Numbered from the stretch's first letter, positions 1-9,218 are shown. The stretch is DNA of 64,000 nt from Bradyrhizobium sp. CCGUVB1N3 (GCF_024199925.1 NZ_JANADR010000001.1:6699501-6763500); one strand, 5' to 3'. Notes: generated by a model not told the origin, from the sequence alone. Numbers and translations: made by a program.

Positions 1-1740
1 TTGCTCGCTGACGAAGGCGGCATTTCCAGGCACGAGCTGCGCCCAGGCGCGCGGCGCGGCTTCCAGAAGCGGCCAGCGCTCGCGATAGAGCGCGTGATCG
101 GGCAGGCCGAACAGCTCCACCGGCTGTCCTTCGAGTTGCGTCTCCGCGCGCCCGCCGCTCAGGATCGCCTGCACCTCGCCGCGCTCGCGCAGCCAGGTCC
201 GGATCGCAACCGCCTTCGCATTGTCGGGTGCGCTGATATAGACGTCGGCGGCGAGCCGTCCGTTCAGCCAGCCGACGAATGTGCGGCTGAAGGTTTCCAC
301 CATGGTGGAGACGCCGACATTGACGGCGAGTGCGAGCAGCAGCGCCATCAGCGCCAGCGAGAGCCCGGAGAGCTGCTGCCGGCTGTCGGCCCAGAACCAC
401 AGCGCGAGCGGCCCGCGCGCCCGGCGCTGGCCCATCAGGAGGATGACCTCGAGCAGCGCTGGGAGGATCAGCGCCGCGCCCAGCATCAGCGCGGCGAGCA
501 CGCCAAAACCTGCGATCAGCGAATCGCCATAGCGCAACAGCAGCAGCGCGACCGCGAACACGGCGAGCGCCGCCGCGCCTTGCAGGATCAGCCAGCGCCG
601 CTGCGCTTGTTGCCAGGCCTGCGGCTGCGCGGTGGCCAGCAGTGGCAGCCGCATCGCCTTGACCAGACTGGTCGCGGCCGCGATCAGCGCGCCGATGATG
701 CTGATGCCGATGCCGGCGAGCCACCATTCGCCGCGCAGCGTAAGCTGCCCCGGAATCTGCGCGCCATAGAGCCCGCGCAGCGAGGCCGCGACATCCGGCA
801 GCAGCGCCGCCGCGATGACATAGCCGCAGACGAGCCCGACGAGCCCCGCGGCGAGCGCCAGCACCACCAGCTCGATCACCAGCACGCTGTTGAGCATCCG
901 CGCCGAGGCGCCGCAGGCCCGCAGCGTGCGCAGCATCGGCAGCCGCTGCTCGAAGGCAAGGCCGACGGCCGAATTGACGATGAAGAGCCCGACGAAGAAC
1001 GACAGCAGGCCAAAGGCGGTGAGGTTGAGATGAAAGCTGTCGGTGAGGCGTTCGAGCTCGGTCTCCGCGCTCGGCTCTATCAGCTGCAAGCGGTCGCCGA
1101 CGACGCTCGCCAGCGGCGCAGGTTTGCCCTTGGCCTTGCCGATCAGGAGCCGCGAGAGCTGGCCCTGCTTGCCAAGCAGCCGCTGCGCGACGCCGATATC
1201 GACCACCAGCACGTCGGGCACGAGCTGCGGCTGCGCATGCAGCGGCGGCAGCTTTGCGCCGCTGCTGATCAGCGGTGCCGCGCCCTCCGTCGCGTCGAGA
1301 TCGGCGAGCGTCTCCGGCGCGACCAGCGTCTGGCCGGGTGGAGCGACGAAGGCGCGCAAGTCCGACGCACCGAGCCGCGGCGCGTTGCCGACCTCGGCCG
1401 GCAGCGTCACCGGCTCGATGCCGAGCAGGCGGAACGAGCGCCCGTTGATCTGGACGCGGCCCTCCACGACGGGCGAGACCGGCCAGCCGGCGCGGCTGAG
1501 CGCGACGAACAGGTCCTGCGAGAACGTCGCGGCATCGGGCGCAACCAGCATCGCCGTGCGCACGCCGCCGAACGTCGCCGCTGCGCGGTCATAGGCGTTG
1601 CGCGCCTGCTGGTTGATCGCCTGCACGCCGCTCCACAGCGCCGTCGCCGCGATCAGGCCGATCAGGAGCGTCGCGAGCTGCATCGGATGCCGCCGCCAAT
1701 GGCTGAGCAGCACGGCCAGGATCCACAGCGCGCGCCTCAT
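1..1740 (-). CDS. FtsX/MacB-type ABC transporter permease, C-terminus outside window
   Basis: Reading the minus strand from the ATG at 1740 gives an open frame of 580 codons that runs off the window start. It begins MRRALWILAVLLSHWRRHP and has a membrane segment at about residues 20-42, a long periplasmic-type domain, a cluster of membrane segments from about 240 to 400, and another from about 455 where a second periplasmic domain starts. This doubled FtsX layout resembles YbbP-like permeases of about 800 residues, so roughly a quarter is probably missing. Its ATG overlaps the stop of the upstream ATPase gene (ATGA), which indicates translational coupling. The pair probably exports or extracts a lipid or lipoprotein-like substrate; the substrate is not evident. 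The long plus-strand frame over the same bases is a shadow. Confidence 0.85.
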   Translation of the reverse strand, partial: MRRALWILAVLLSHWRRHPMQLATLLIGLIAATALWSGVQAINQQARNAYDRAAATFGGVRTAMLVAPDAATFSQDLFVALSRAGWPVSPVVEGRVQINGRSFRLLGIEPVTLPAEVGNAPRLGASDLRAFVAPPGQTLVAPETLADLDATEGAAPLISSGAKLPPLHAQPQLVPDVLVVDIGVAQRLLGKQGQLSRLLIGKAKGKPAPLASVVGDRLQLIEPSAETELERLTDSFHLNLTAFGLLSFFVGLFIVNSAVGLAFEQRLPMLRTLRACGASARMLNSVLVIELVVLALAAGLVGLVCGYVIAAALLPDVAASLRGLYGAQIPGQLTLRGEWWLAGIGISIIGALIAAATSLVKAMRLPLLATAQPQAWQQAQRRWLILQGAAALAVFAVALLLLRYGDSLIAGFGVLAALMLGAALILPALLEVILLMGQRRARGPLALWFWADSRQQLSGLSLALMALLLALAVNVGVSTMVETFSRTFVGWLNGRLAADVYISAPDNAKAVAIRTWLRERGEVQAILSGGRAETQLEGQPVELFGLPDHALYRERWPLLEAAPRAWAQLVPGNAAFVSEQ

Positions 1741-2390
1741 GTGATCCGCCCTGCATGCAGCGTGACGTGGCGGTCGAGCGTGCCGGCCAGATGCAGGCTG
1801 TGCGTCACCATCAGAAAGCCGCAGCCGGTGCGCGCCACGAGATCGCGCGTCAGGGCCAGCACGTCGTCGGCGGTCGCCTCGTCGAGATTGCCGGTCGGCT
1901 CGTCCGCGAGCAGAAGTGACGGCTTGATCGCGAGCGCCCGGCCAATCGCGACCCGCTGCTGCTGGCCGCCCGAGAGTTGCTCGGGGTAACGCCTCAACAG
2001 CTTGCCGAGCCCGAGGCGCTCGACCAGCTCGGCATGCCAGGCGGCATCGTGCCGGCCGGCGATCCGCGCCTGAAACGAAAGGTTGTCCTCGACCGACAGG
2101 CTCGGGATCAGGTTGAACTGCTGGAAGACCAGCCCCAGCCGGTCGCGCCGCAGCGCCGCCCGTCCTGCATCCGGCAGCGCCGTCACATCGGTGCTTTCGA
2201 GCATGATCGTGCCGCCGTCGGCGCCATCCAGCCCTGCGATCAGGTGCAGCAGTGTGCTCTTGCCGCTGCCGGATTCGCCGGTCAGCGCGACGCGCTCGCC
2301 GGGGCGCACGTCGAGATCGACGCCGCGCAACACATGGACCGGCTCGCCGGCCGAGAAGAAGCTTTTGGAGAGGTTTTTGATGTTCAGCAC
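1737..2390 (-). CDS. ABC transporter ATP-binding protein (LolD/MacB/YbbA type)
   Basis: A 217-residue nucleotide-binding subunit. Walker A GESGSGKST lies at residues 38-46, the signature LSGGQ at 139-143, and Walker B LLLADEP around 158-164, followed by GNLD typical of the LolD/MacB/FtsE branch. The start is a GTG at 2390; I saw no better in-frame ATG upstream. The length is normal for the family. It powers the FtsX-like permease encoded immediately downstream with a 4-base overlap. The gene is divergent from the MFS gene at 2537, so the 146 bases between them hold both promoters. The family assignment is firm and the substrate unknown. Confidence 0.92.
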   Translation of the reverse strand: MLNIKNLSKSFFSAGEPVHVLRGVDLDVRPGERVALTGESGSGKSTLLHLIAGLDGADGGTIMLESTDVTALPDAGRAALRRDRLGLVFQQFNLIPSLSVEDNLSFQARIAGRHDAAWHAELVERLGLGKLLRRYPEQLSGGQQQRVAIGRALAIKPSLLLADEPTGNLDEATADDVLALTRDLVARTGCGFLMVTHSLHLAGTLDRHVTLHAGRIT

Positions 2391-2536
2391 GATGAATGGC
2401 GCCGCACGGAATTAACTGGGATGTTGCGTAGCACAGTTGATGCGGAAATGCCGGGGTTGCGTTGCCGTTCAAGCCGTTGTTAGCTCGTAAGATGGCCGAT
2501 TCAAAAGTGCCGAAAAGCGACAAGGCGGGGAGAGAT

Positions 2537-3868
2537 ATGAGCGCTCAGGGAACGCCCAAAGCGGCGGGCAAGACGACAGCTACGGAAACGCCGAAGGGCG
2601 CCTGGACCGTCACCTTTCTCCTGTTTCTCTTCATGGTGGTGAACTTCGCCGACAAGATCGTCGTGGGTCTCGCCGGCGTGCCGATCATGACCGACCTGAA
2701 GCTCGAGCCGGAGCAGTTCGGCCTGCTCGGCTCATCCTTCTTCTTCCTGTTCTCGATCTCGGCCATCGTGGTCGGCTTCATCGTCAACAAGGTGGCGACG
2801 CGCTGGGTGCTGCTGACGCTCGGTGTGATCTGGGCGCTGGCGCAGTTTCCGATGGTCGGCACCGTCAGCTTCACCACGCTCCTGATCTGCCGCATCGTGC
2901 TCGGCGCGGGCGAAGGACCTGCGGCTTCGGTGGCGATGCACTCCCTCTACAAATGGTTCCCTGACGCGAAGCGCACGCTGCCGACCGCGGTCCTGACGCA
3001 GGGGTCGGCCTTCGGGGTGATCCTCGCAGTGCCGGCGCTGAATTGGGTGATCGTCAATCATTCCTGGCACTACGCCTTCGGCGCGCTCGGCGTCGTCGGC
3101 CTGATCTGGGTCGCGGCCTGGCTCGCGCTCGGCAAGGAGGGACCGCTGGAGGACACGCAGCTCCTGGCCGCCACCGAGCCGAAGATACCCTATCTCCGGC
3201 TTCTCACCTCACGCACCTTCATCGGCTGCGTCACCGCGACCTTCGGCGCCTATTGGGCGCTGTCGCTCGGGCTCACCTGGTTCACGTCCTTCATCATCAA
3301 GGGGCTTGGCTTCTCGCAAACAGATGCGGGCTTCATTTCGATCTTGCCCTGGGTGTTCGGCGCCACCATCGTGATTCTCACCGGCTGGATCTCGCAGGTG
3401 ATGATGGCGCGCGGCGCGACCACGCGCGTCGCGCGCGGTGTTCTCGGCTCGGTGCCGCTGGTGCTCGGCGGTCTGATCCTGGCAGCGATGTCGCATGTGC
3501 AGGGTGCGGGCTTGCAGATCGCGCTGCTGGTGGTCGGCTCGGGCCTGTGCGGGGCGATCTACGTCGTCTGCCCGCCGATGCTCAGCGAGTTCACTCCTGC
3601 TTCGCAGCGCGGTGCCGTCATCGCGATCTACGGCGCGCTCTACACGCTCGCCGGCATCATCGCCCCGGCCGTGATGGGCAGCGTGATCCAGCGCGCCGGC
3701 TCAATGGTCGACGGCTACTTGACCGGCTTCACCATCAACGCGGTGATCATGGTCGGCTCCGGCGTGCTCGGCCTGCTGCTGCTCTGGCCGAACACGGAAA
3801 AGGCGCGGTTGACGCGTGGCGCCGCCGCGAAGGCTGGCGCGCTCAAGGGCGTGGTGTCGCCGACATAG
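2537..3868 (+). CDS. MFS transporter, ACS (anion:cation symporter)-like
   Basis: An integral membrane carrier with about 12 hydrophobic segments, beginning after a short Ser/Thr/Lys-rich N-terminus. The open frame extends back to 2462, but the ATG at 2537 (MSAQGTPK) is preceded by GGGGAGAG at good spacing, so I place the start there (443 residues). The motif FADKIVVGLAG in the first membrane segment and RIVLGAGEGPAASV in segment 4 resemble the ACS family, which carries organic anions such as sugar acids and phthalate-type compounds. It has no catabolic partner beside it, so the substrate cannot be named. It is divergent from the ABC exporter genes. Confidence 0.85.
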   Translation: MSAQGTPKAAGKTTATETPKGAWTVTFLLFLFMVVNFADKIVVGLAGVPIMTDLKLEPEQFGLLGSSFFFLFSISAIVVGFIVNKVATRWVLLTLGVIWALAQFPMVGTVSFTTLLICRIVLGAGEGPAASVAMHSLYKWFPDAKRTLPTAVLTQGSAFGVILAVPALNWVIVNHSWHYAFGALGVVGLIWVAAWLALGKEGPLEDTQLLAATEPKIPYLRLLTSRTFIGCVTATFGAYWALSLGLTWFTSFIIKGLGFSQTDAGFISILPWVFGATIVILTGWISQVMMARGATTRVARGVLGSVPLVLGGLILAAMSHVQGAGLQIALLVVGSGLCGAIYVVCPPMLSEFTPASQRGAVIAIYGALYTLAGIIAPAVMGSVIQRAGSMVDGYLTGFTINAVIMVGSGVLGLLLLWPNTEKARLTRGAAAKAGALKGVVSPT

Positions 3869-3893
3869 TTGGTCGAAGCCAAGATCTAAGCTG

Positions 3894-4013
3894 TCGTCCC
3901 GGCGAAGGCCGGGACCCATAACCCCGAATGTGAGTTGTTGAGGCGCGCTGGGACTACCAGCGTGCCCATTGGTTTGTCTTATGGTTATGGGTCCTGGCTT
4001 TCGCCAGGACGAC
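3894..4013. repeat. Intergenic palindromic repeat, family A
   Basis: The left arm TCGTCCCGGCGAAGGCCGGG and right arm GGTCCTGGCTTTCGCCAGGA each form a short hairpin and are also roughly complementary to one another across about 80 bases, with matching GGGACCCATAACC / GGTTATGGGTCC flanks. Related copies lie at 5351-5476 and 26158-26280. It sits between the 3' ends of two convergent MFS genes and may stop transcription from both sides. Confidence 0.8.
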
Positions 4014-4032
4014 GTTGAGGATGTAGGAGCAG

Positions 4033-5241
4033 TTACTTGCTGCTTTCTGGCCGCCGCTCCGTCAGCAGCGACAAGAACACCGTAGCCACCATGAACACGA
4101 CGGAGGCGCCGAACACCCAGTGCGGCGCGTTCTGGTCCATGATCCAGCCGAACAGCAGCGGGCTGATGATGCCACCGATATTGAAGCCGGTGGAGACGAT
4201 GCCGAAGGCGCGCCCTGCAGCGCCCGCAGGTGCCGCATTGCGCACCAGCATGTCGCGTGAAGGTGCGATGACGCCGGAGAGGAAGCCCGCAACGGTCATC
4301 GCAACCGTCAGCAGCAAGCCGGGCAGTGCGACGAGCGCAATCAGCAGCACGATCGCGGCGTTCGCGGCAAAGCAGGCGGCGGCGAGCTGACCGTGGCGTT
4401 CGGTGCGGTCCGCGAGGAAGCCGCCCGCGAGCACGCCGACGGCGCCTGCCCCCAAAAATGCCGTCAGCGCGACATTGGCGGTGGAGTAGGAGGCGGCATA
4501 GCCGCTCATCAGCGCGACCACGCCGAAATTGTTGATGCCGGCAACCGACAGGTTGAGCAGCATGAACAGCACGGTCAGCATGATCAGCGCCGGCGTGATG
4601 ACCGCCTGCTTTGGCGCGGCTTCGTTTCCCGGCTTCTTCCTGTGCGCGCCGGCGTCCGGAATGTTCATCACGACCAGCAGCAGCGCGCAGAGCACGCCGA
4701 TCGCGCCTGATGCGATCAGCGCGCCGAAACCGCCCGAGACCGTGACGAGCGCGGCAACGATCGCCGGTGCCACTGCCCCGCCGAAATAGCCGGCAAAGGT
4801 GTGGACCGAGAAGGCGCGGCCCATCCGCGCCTCGTCCATGTGTTCGGCGAGGATCGCATAGTTGGCCGGGTGATAGACGCTGTTGGCAAGCCCGAGCAGC
4901 ACCGCGCAAGTAATCAGCGCGGCGTAGCTCAAGTGCAGGCCGAGCAGCACCAGCGACAGCCCGCCGATCACGAGTCCGATCAGCAGAATCTTTCGCGCCC
5001 CAAAATGATCGACGAGATAGCCGGTCGGCGCCTGGGTCAGGCCGGACACGACCGCAGACACGGTCAGCGCAAAGCCGAGCTCGACATAGCCGACGCCGAG
5101 CTGGCTTTTGAGGAACGGAAACAGCATCGGCAGGACCAGCAGATGGAAATGGCTGACCCAATGCGCGATCGAGATCCCCGTCAGCGTACGCAGCGCGCTG
5201 TCGGTCTTTCCCTGTTGCGGTGCGGCGAGAACGTCGGCCAT
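4033..5241 (-). CDS. MFS transporter, fosmidomycin-resistance (Fsr)-like
   Basis: A 402-residue, 12-segment major facilitator. It begins MADVLAAPQQGKTD at an ATG and reaches the first membrane segment with SIAHWVSHFHLLVLPMLFPF, a pattern resembling Fsr-like carriers. Motif A (GYLVDHFGARKI) is at about residues 74-85 between segments 2 and 3. Fsr relatives export drugs, but many homologues in this group have no known substrate, so only an efflux or uptake role is supported. It stands alone on the minus strand, with repeat elements on both sides. Confidence 0.85.
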   Translation of the reverse strand: MADVLAAPQQGKTDSALRTLTGISIAHWVSHFHLLVLPMLFPFLKSQLGVGYVELGFALTVSAVVSGLTQAPTGYLVDHFGARKILLIGLVIGGLSLVLLGLHLSYAALITCAVLLGLANSVYHPANYAILAEHMDEARMGRAFSVHTFAGYFGGAVAPAIVAALVTVSGGFGALIASGAIGVLCALLLVVMNIPDAGAHRKKPGNEAAPKQAVITPALIMLTVLFMLLNLSVAGINNFGVVALMSGYAASYSTANVALTAFLGAGAVGVLAGGFLADRTERHGQLAAACFAANAAIVLLIALVALPGLLLTVAMTVAGFLSGVIAPSRDMLVRNAAPAGAAGRAFGIVSTGFNIGGIISPLLFGWIMDQNAPHWVFGASVVFMVATVFLSLLTERRPESSK

Positions 5242-5350
5242 CGCAGTTCCGTTTCACTCCCTCAGTGGGAGCGCAAACTATCGGCGTGAGCGGTTATTTG
5301 TCCATGAATGCCGGCGCATGGCAGGTAGTGCGGGCACAATGCATCCCACA

Positions 5351-5476
5351 GTCGTCCTGGCGAAGGCCAGTGCCCATTACCACAGGGCGTAGTTTGATGG
5401 GGATCGTTGCTCGGTACTGCGACCAATCACAATTGAGGGATCACGCGGTATGGGTCCTGGCTTTCGCCAGGACGAC
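5351..5476. repeat. Intergenic palindromic repeat, family A
   Basis: A second copy of the family seen at 3894-4013. The left arm is GTCGTCCTGGCGAAGGCCAG, the right arm GGTCCTGGCTTTCGCCAGGA followed by CGAC, about 80 bases apart. It fills most of the gap upstream of the Fsr-like gene. The left arm is slightly decayed (CCAGTGCCC where other copies have CCAGGACCC). Confidence 0.75.
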
Positions 5477-5529
5477 ATTGGCGAGCGTTGCGCTAGCGTG
5501 CCGTCAAACGCGAGCAGCCCACCGCCTCC

Positions 5530-5685
5530 TCACAGTGGCTCGTCATCCGTGCCGTCGCGGTCGCGTTTGGGGGTGGCGATGTCGCCGTCTTCGTCATCGT
5601 CGTCGGTGTCGCGCGGTGGCTGCGGCTTTTTTGGGGTGTCCTCCGCCTTCTTCGGCGGCGGGGTCTTGTTGCCGGCCTTGGCCAT
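5530..5685 (-). CDS. Small hydrophilic protein rich in Pro/Lys and Asp
   Basis: A 51-residue frame starting MAKAGNKTPPPKKAE and ending TPKRDRDGTDDEPL, with a central run of aspartates. The start at 5685 is chosen because GGAGAAGGTC precedes it directly; the frame is open to 5712 but has no good ribosome site there. It has no cysteine, no hydrophobic segment and no domain I recognise, and looks intrinsically disordered. It lies alone between a repeat region and the persulfide-dioxygenase gene. The strong ribosome site and non-repetitive composition favour a real gene; function unknown. Confidence 0.5.
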   Translation of the reverse strand: MAKAGNKTPPPKKAEDTPKKPQPPRDTDDDDEDGDIATPKRDRDGTDDEPL

Positions 5686-5788
5686 GACCTTCTCCGAATA
5701 GTGATGCGCCATACATGTTAGCCGGATCGGGACCGATTTTCTTGACCTCTCTCAAACGCGAGGCGCAAGCATCACGGCCCGAATGCGG

Positions 5789-6829
5789 TCACACCCGTAC
5801 CACCGGCCCACCCGCCTTCTTCCAGGCGTCGATGCCGCCGGCGATATGCGCGGTGTTGGCGAGCCCGGCCTGTTTCGCGGCGGCAACCGCCATCGCCGAG
5901 CGCTCGCCGAAGGCGCAGAAGAACAGCACGCGGCGGCCGGTGGCAGCGGCCACCTCGCGCAACATGCCGCCGGGCTTCAGGCTCTCCTCGATCGACGGAT
6001 AGGGCGCATGCAGCGCGCCCTCGAGCATGCCGTGCTTGGCGCGCTCATTGCTCTCGCGCAGATCGACCAGGAGGATATCGGGCCGGCCGAGCGCGCGGAT
6101 CGCGTCGACAGCGCTCAGCGCGCGGCCTTCCTTCTCTAGTTCCTCCTGATGCAGGCCGACATGCATGTTGGCCGGCACCGCCACATCCATCATCTTCGGA
6201 TTGGGCAGCTTCAGGTTGGCCATCAGCTCGATATATTCGTCGACCGAGCGCACCTGAAGGCGGGGATTGTAGCGCTTCTCCTCGCCGATGGTGGAGACGG
6301 TGTCGCCCTTGTAGTCATGCGCGGGGAACACCAGCGTCTCCTCCGGCAGCTTGAGCAGGCGATTGAAGATCGAGTCGTATTGGGCGCGCGAAGAGCCGTT
6401 CTGGAAGTCGGTGCGGCCGGTGCCGCGGATCAGCAGCGTGTCGCCGGTGAAGACGCGGTCGCCCATGAGATAAGAGTAGGAATCGTCGGTGTGGCCAGGC
6501 GTGTACATCACGTCGAGCGACATGCCCTCGATCGTCACCTTGTCGCCGTCGGAGACCCGCATTGCCACGACGTCGGCTTTGCTCTGGTCGCCCATGATGG
6601 TCATGCAGTGGGTGCGGTCGCGCAGCTCGCCGAGCCCGGTGACGTGGTCGGCATGCAGGTGAGTGTCGACCGCCTTGACCAGCTTGAGGTCGAGCTCGCG
6701 CAGCAATTGACAGTAGCGGTCGACCTTCTCCAGCACGGGATCGAGGATCAGCGCCTCGCCGCCGGCGCGGCTGGCCAACAGGTAGCTGTAGGTCCCGGAA
6801 ACGCTGTCGAACAATTGGCGAAAGATCAT
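5789..6829 (-). CDS. MBL-fold persulfide dioxygenase fused to rhodanese domain
   Basis: The N-terminal part is a metallo-beta-lactamase fold of the ETHE1/persulfide dioxygenase type: HLHADH at residues 57-62, PGHTDD with H113, D130 in FTGDTLL and H171 in PAHDYKG. The C-terminal part is a rhodanese domain (about 245-346) with active-site Cys305 in FFCAFGERS. Such fusions oxidise glutathione or protein persulfide to sulfite and shuttle sulfane sulfur. I use the ATG at 6829 (MIFRQLFD), the usual N-terminus of this family; the frame is open nine codons further to 6856. It lies downstream of the Sox genes on the same strand, fitting a role in clearing sulfane sulfur, with about 185 bases in between, so possibly its own promoter. 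Confidence 0.88.
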   Translation of the reverse strand: MIFRQLFDSVSGTYSYLLASRAGGEALILDPVLEKVDRYCQLLRELDLKLVKAVDTHLHADHVTGLGELRDRTHCMTIMGDQSKADVVAMRVSDGDKVTIEGMSLDVMYTPGHTDDSYSYLMGDRVFTGDTLLIRGTGRTDFQNGSSRAQYDSIFNRLLKLPEETLVFPAHDYKGDTVSTIGEEKRYNPRLQVRSVDEYIELMANLKLPNPKMMDVAVPANMHVGLHQEELEKEGRALSAVDAIRALGRPDILLVDLRESNERAKHGMLEGALHAPYPSIEESLKPGGMLREVAAATGRRVLFFCAFGERSAMAVAAAKQAGLANTAHIAGGIDAWKKAGGPVVRV

Positions 6830-6963
6830 GGCAGACCCCGGCGTAGCTGATTTCAAATCATACTACGTCGGCGCCACAAAAGAGAAGTAATTCACTGCGT
6901 TGTGAGGTAAATTTAGAAGATTATTGCTGCGACTGATGTGGTGAAGGCGACGGATCTCTCTGC

Positions 6964-7003
6964 TGTCATTCCGGGCTCGGCCCGGCGGACCGCCCCGGAG
7001 TGA
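6964..7003. repeat. Short palindrome, fragment of family E
   Basis: TGTCATTCCGGG at the left and CCCCGGAGTGACG at the right form a degenerate inverted repeat around GGCTCGGCCCGGCGG. It resembles the outer ends of the longer element at 20198-20290. It lies between the dsrE-like gene and the dioxygenase gene and could end the sox transcript. Confidence 0.5.
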
Positions 7004-7014
7004 CGAGAGCGCCG

Positions 7015-7473
7015 TTACGGCCGCACCAGCGTGTAGCCATTCTCGGTCAGGAACAGGATCTGCCCGACCCCGACCTGCACGGGCGTTGCGGAAGGGATGA
7101 AATCCGGCCGCCGGCCGCTCTCCCGCTCGATCGTGTCGACGGTGTTGAGGCAGATATCGAAGCGAACGCCCTGTGCGATCAGGCTCTCGACCTGCTTACG
7201 ATGGTCGTTGGCGCTGAGCAGGAGGTCGATGCCCGGACCGAACGCCACCACCTCGATCGCGACCTTGTCGGGGTCATAGGCTTTCAGGAGATTGTTGGCG
7301 ACGCTGAGCACCAGCGCCTGCTTCTTGGTATCGCCGTCGGAGAGCTGGAGCACGATCTTGTGCTCGGCAAACGGCTTGTCCTGCAGGGGCACCTGCTGCG
7401 CAAAGGCGGGCAGCACCAAAGCCCAAGCGACCAGCGCCAACAGCATCGCGCGAAGATTTGGCGAACCCGTCAT
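7015..7473 (-). CDS. Exported DsrE-family sulfur-relay-like protein
   Basis: A 152-residue protein with an N-terminal signal sequence (MTGSPNLRAMLLALVAWALV, cleavage probably after FAQ or LPAFA) followed by a DsrE/DsrF-like fold: KIVLQLSDGD near the start, then VANNLLKAY, VEVVAFGPGIDLL and FDICLNTVD. Members bind or pass on sulfane sulfur; one cysteine (ICLNT) is present here. Its ATG overlaps the stop of soxB by four bases, so it is translated as the last gene of the sox run. Periplasmic DsrE-like proteins occur in Sox clusters, but their exact function is not settled. Confidence 0.8.
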   Translation of the reverse strand: MTGSPNLRAMLLALVAWALVLPAFAQQVPLQDKPFAEHKIVLQLSDGDTKKQALVLSVANNLLKAYDPDKVAIEVVAFGPGIDLLLSANDHRKQVESLIAQGVRFDICLNTVDTIERESGRRPDFIPSATPVQVGVGQILFLTENGYTLVRP

Positions 7474-9218
7474 CCCTGTCCTGCAATTCCCGGATTGTCC
7501 TCGACGCCCCTGAGCGCGACGCTGGAGCTTTTGTTCTCCGGCATCCGGCCCGAGCGCAGGTATTTGGCGACCACGTCCCAGACAGGCGCGCCTTGCTGTG
7601 GGTTGACCGACGCCCAGCCCGCGACCTTGTAACGCCTGTCAGCCTCAACCGGCTTGCCGCTGTCGAGCGTGAGCGCGGAGATGCGGCTGCCGATCGCGGC
7701 TGTCGGCGTGCAGGTGTAATTGAGCCCGCCGGCGCGTACCATATCGCCGCCCTGCTGGTGGTAGGGATCGGCGTTGAAGAGGTTGTCGCAGATGTCCTCC
7801 AGCACGTCCCTGATCTGGGCCCCCAGCATCTCCTGCACATAGGTCTCGGGATAGGAGATCGCGGTCTCCGCCAGCACATCCTCGAGCGTGAGCGGCTGGC
7901 CGGCGAGCGCAGTGACGCCCCAGCGGAAGCCCGGCGACAGCGCGATCTCGGCATCGAGCTCGTGGCGCAGCGCCGCGCAGATGAGCTCATCCATGGGGCC
8001 GGAAAAATTGCCGCGGCGATAGAGCAGGCGATCGGGCGTTGCGATCTTCTCCGACCAGTCGGCCACGTGCGGCGCGCGCACCTTGCCGATCAGCTCGGCC
8101 ATCGCGGGATCCGGCTTCAACAGCTCGGAATAGACCGGCAGCAGATGGTAGCGGACATCGCTCACCTTGCCCTTCGCGAGCTGGAGATCGAGCACGGCGA
8201 GAAATTTTCCGTTCGAGCCGGCATTGCTGACGAGCGTCGTGCCGCTTGCATTCTTCACGGCGATCGGTTGCGGGACGGCGTCATGGGTGTGGCCGCCGAG
8301 GATGACGTCGATGCCGGTGACGCGGCTCGCAAGCTTCAGATCGACGTCCATGCCGTTGTGCGACAGCAGGATCACCGCATCGACCTTGTCGTTGCCGCGC
8401 AAGCCGTCGACGAGCTTCTGCAGCTCCTCCTCGCGGATGCCAAAGGTCCAATCCGGCGTGAAACGCTTGGGATGCGCGATCGGCACATAGGGAAAGGCCT
8501 GGCCGATGATCGCGATGCGATGGCCGCCGAGCTCCCTGATGGTCGATGGCTTGAACACGCGCCCCGTCGCCTTGTCGAAGGCGCGCGCGTCGTTGAACGC
8601 GGCCTCCTCGGTCAGGAAGACATTCTGCGCCAGAAACTCGCCCTTGAAGCGCTCGAGATTGTCGCGCAGCGCCTGCTCGCCATAGGTGAATTCCCAATGG
8701 CCGGTCATGGCCTCGATGCCGAGCAGGTTCGCCACCTCGACCATGTCGCGGCCCTGCATGGTGTTGGCAAGCCCCGTGCCCTGCCAGAGGTCGCCGCCGT
8801 CGAGCAGCAGCGAATGCTGCTCGCCGACGTCGTTGCGTAAGCGCTCAATCAGCGTCTTCAGATGCGCAAAGCCGCCGAGCCTGCCGAAGCGGGCCGCGGA
8901 CTTCTCGAACTCGAAGCAGGTGAAGGCATAGGCGTCCGCGCTGTCGGGCCGGATGCCGAAACGCTCGAGGAAGGCGCGGCCGACCAGATGCGGCGGCCGT
9001 CCCGCCATTTCCCCGATGCCAATATTGACGCTGGGCTCGCGGAAATAGACCGGGTTGAGCTGCGCATGCGTATCGGTGATGTGCAGGATGCGCGCATTGC
9101 CGAAGCGTTCGAGGTCGTAGATGCTGGTGGTGTCGGCGCCGCGCGCAAGCCGCGGCAGCCCGGCCGTGACGGCGGCAGCGCCTGCGGCTCTCAGGAAATC
9201 GCGGCGGCGGATGGTCAT
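7470..9218 (-). CDS. soxB: Thiosulfohydrolase SoxB
   Basis: A 582-residue periplasmic enzyme of the 5'-nucleotidase/metallophosphatase family that removes sulfate hydrolytically from the thiosulfonated SoxY carrier. It has a twin-arginine signal (MTIRRRDFLRAAGAAAVTAG) and the metal-site blocks HITDTHAQ (residues 46-53), DGGDLWQG, GHWEF, LSHNGMD and GGHTHD. GGAGAA lies at good spacing before the ATG. Length and motifs match typical SoxB. It sits after soxK and overlaps the dsrE-like gene. Confidence 0.96.
   Translation of the reverse strand: MTIRRRDFLRAAGAAAVTAGLPRLARGADTTSIYDLERFGNARILHITDTHAQLNPVYFREPSVNIGIGEMAGRPPHLVGRAFLERFGIRPDSADAYAFTCFEFEKSAARFGRLGGFAHLKTLIERLRNDVGEQHSLLLDGGDLWQGTGLANTMQGRDMVEVANLLGIEAMTGHWEFTYGEQALRDNLERFKGEFLAQNVFLTEEAAFNDARAFDKATGRVFKPSTIRELGGHRIAIIGQAFPYVPIAHPKRFTPDWTFGIREEELQKLVDGLRGNDKVDAVILLSHNGMDVDLKLASRVTGIDVILGGHTHDAVPQPIAVKNASGTTLVSNAGSNGKFLAVLDLQLAKGKVSDVRYHLLPVYSELLKPDPAMAELIGKVRAPHVADWSEKIATPDRLLYRRGNFSGPMDELICAALRHELDAEIALSPGFRWGVTALAGQPLTLEDVLAETAISYPETYVQEMLGAQIRDVLEDICDNLFNADPYHQQGGDMVRAGGLNYTCTPTAAIGSRISALTLDSGKPVEADRRYKVAGWASVNPQQGAPVWDVVAKYLRSGRMPENKSSSVALRGVEDNPGIAGQG

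Noticed and set aside
1..1989. A 662-codon open frame on the plus strand at the window start
   Set aside because: It is antisense to the FtsX-type permease and ATPase genes, whose membrane segments and Walker motifs are clear; the plus-strand product is an Arg/Gln/His-rich low-complexity sequence typical of GC-rich shadow frames.
3701..5257. A 518-codon frame on the minus strand overlapping the Fsr-like transporter
   Set aside because: Another frame of the same strand encodes a coherent 12-segment transporter; this frame is Arg-rich without domains and spans a repeat.
7458..8840. Long plus-strand frame across soxB
   Set aside because: Antisense to soxB, which has all expected metal-site motifs.
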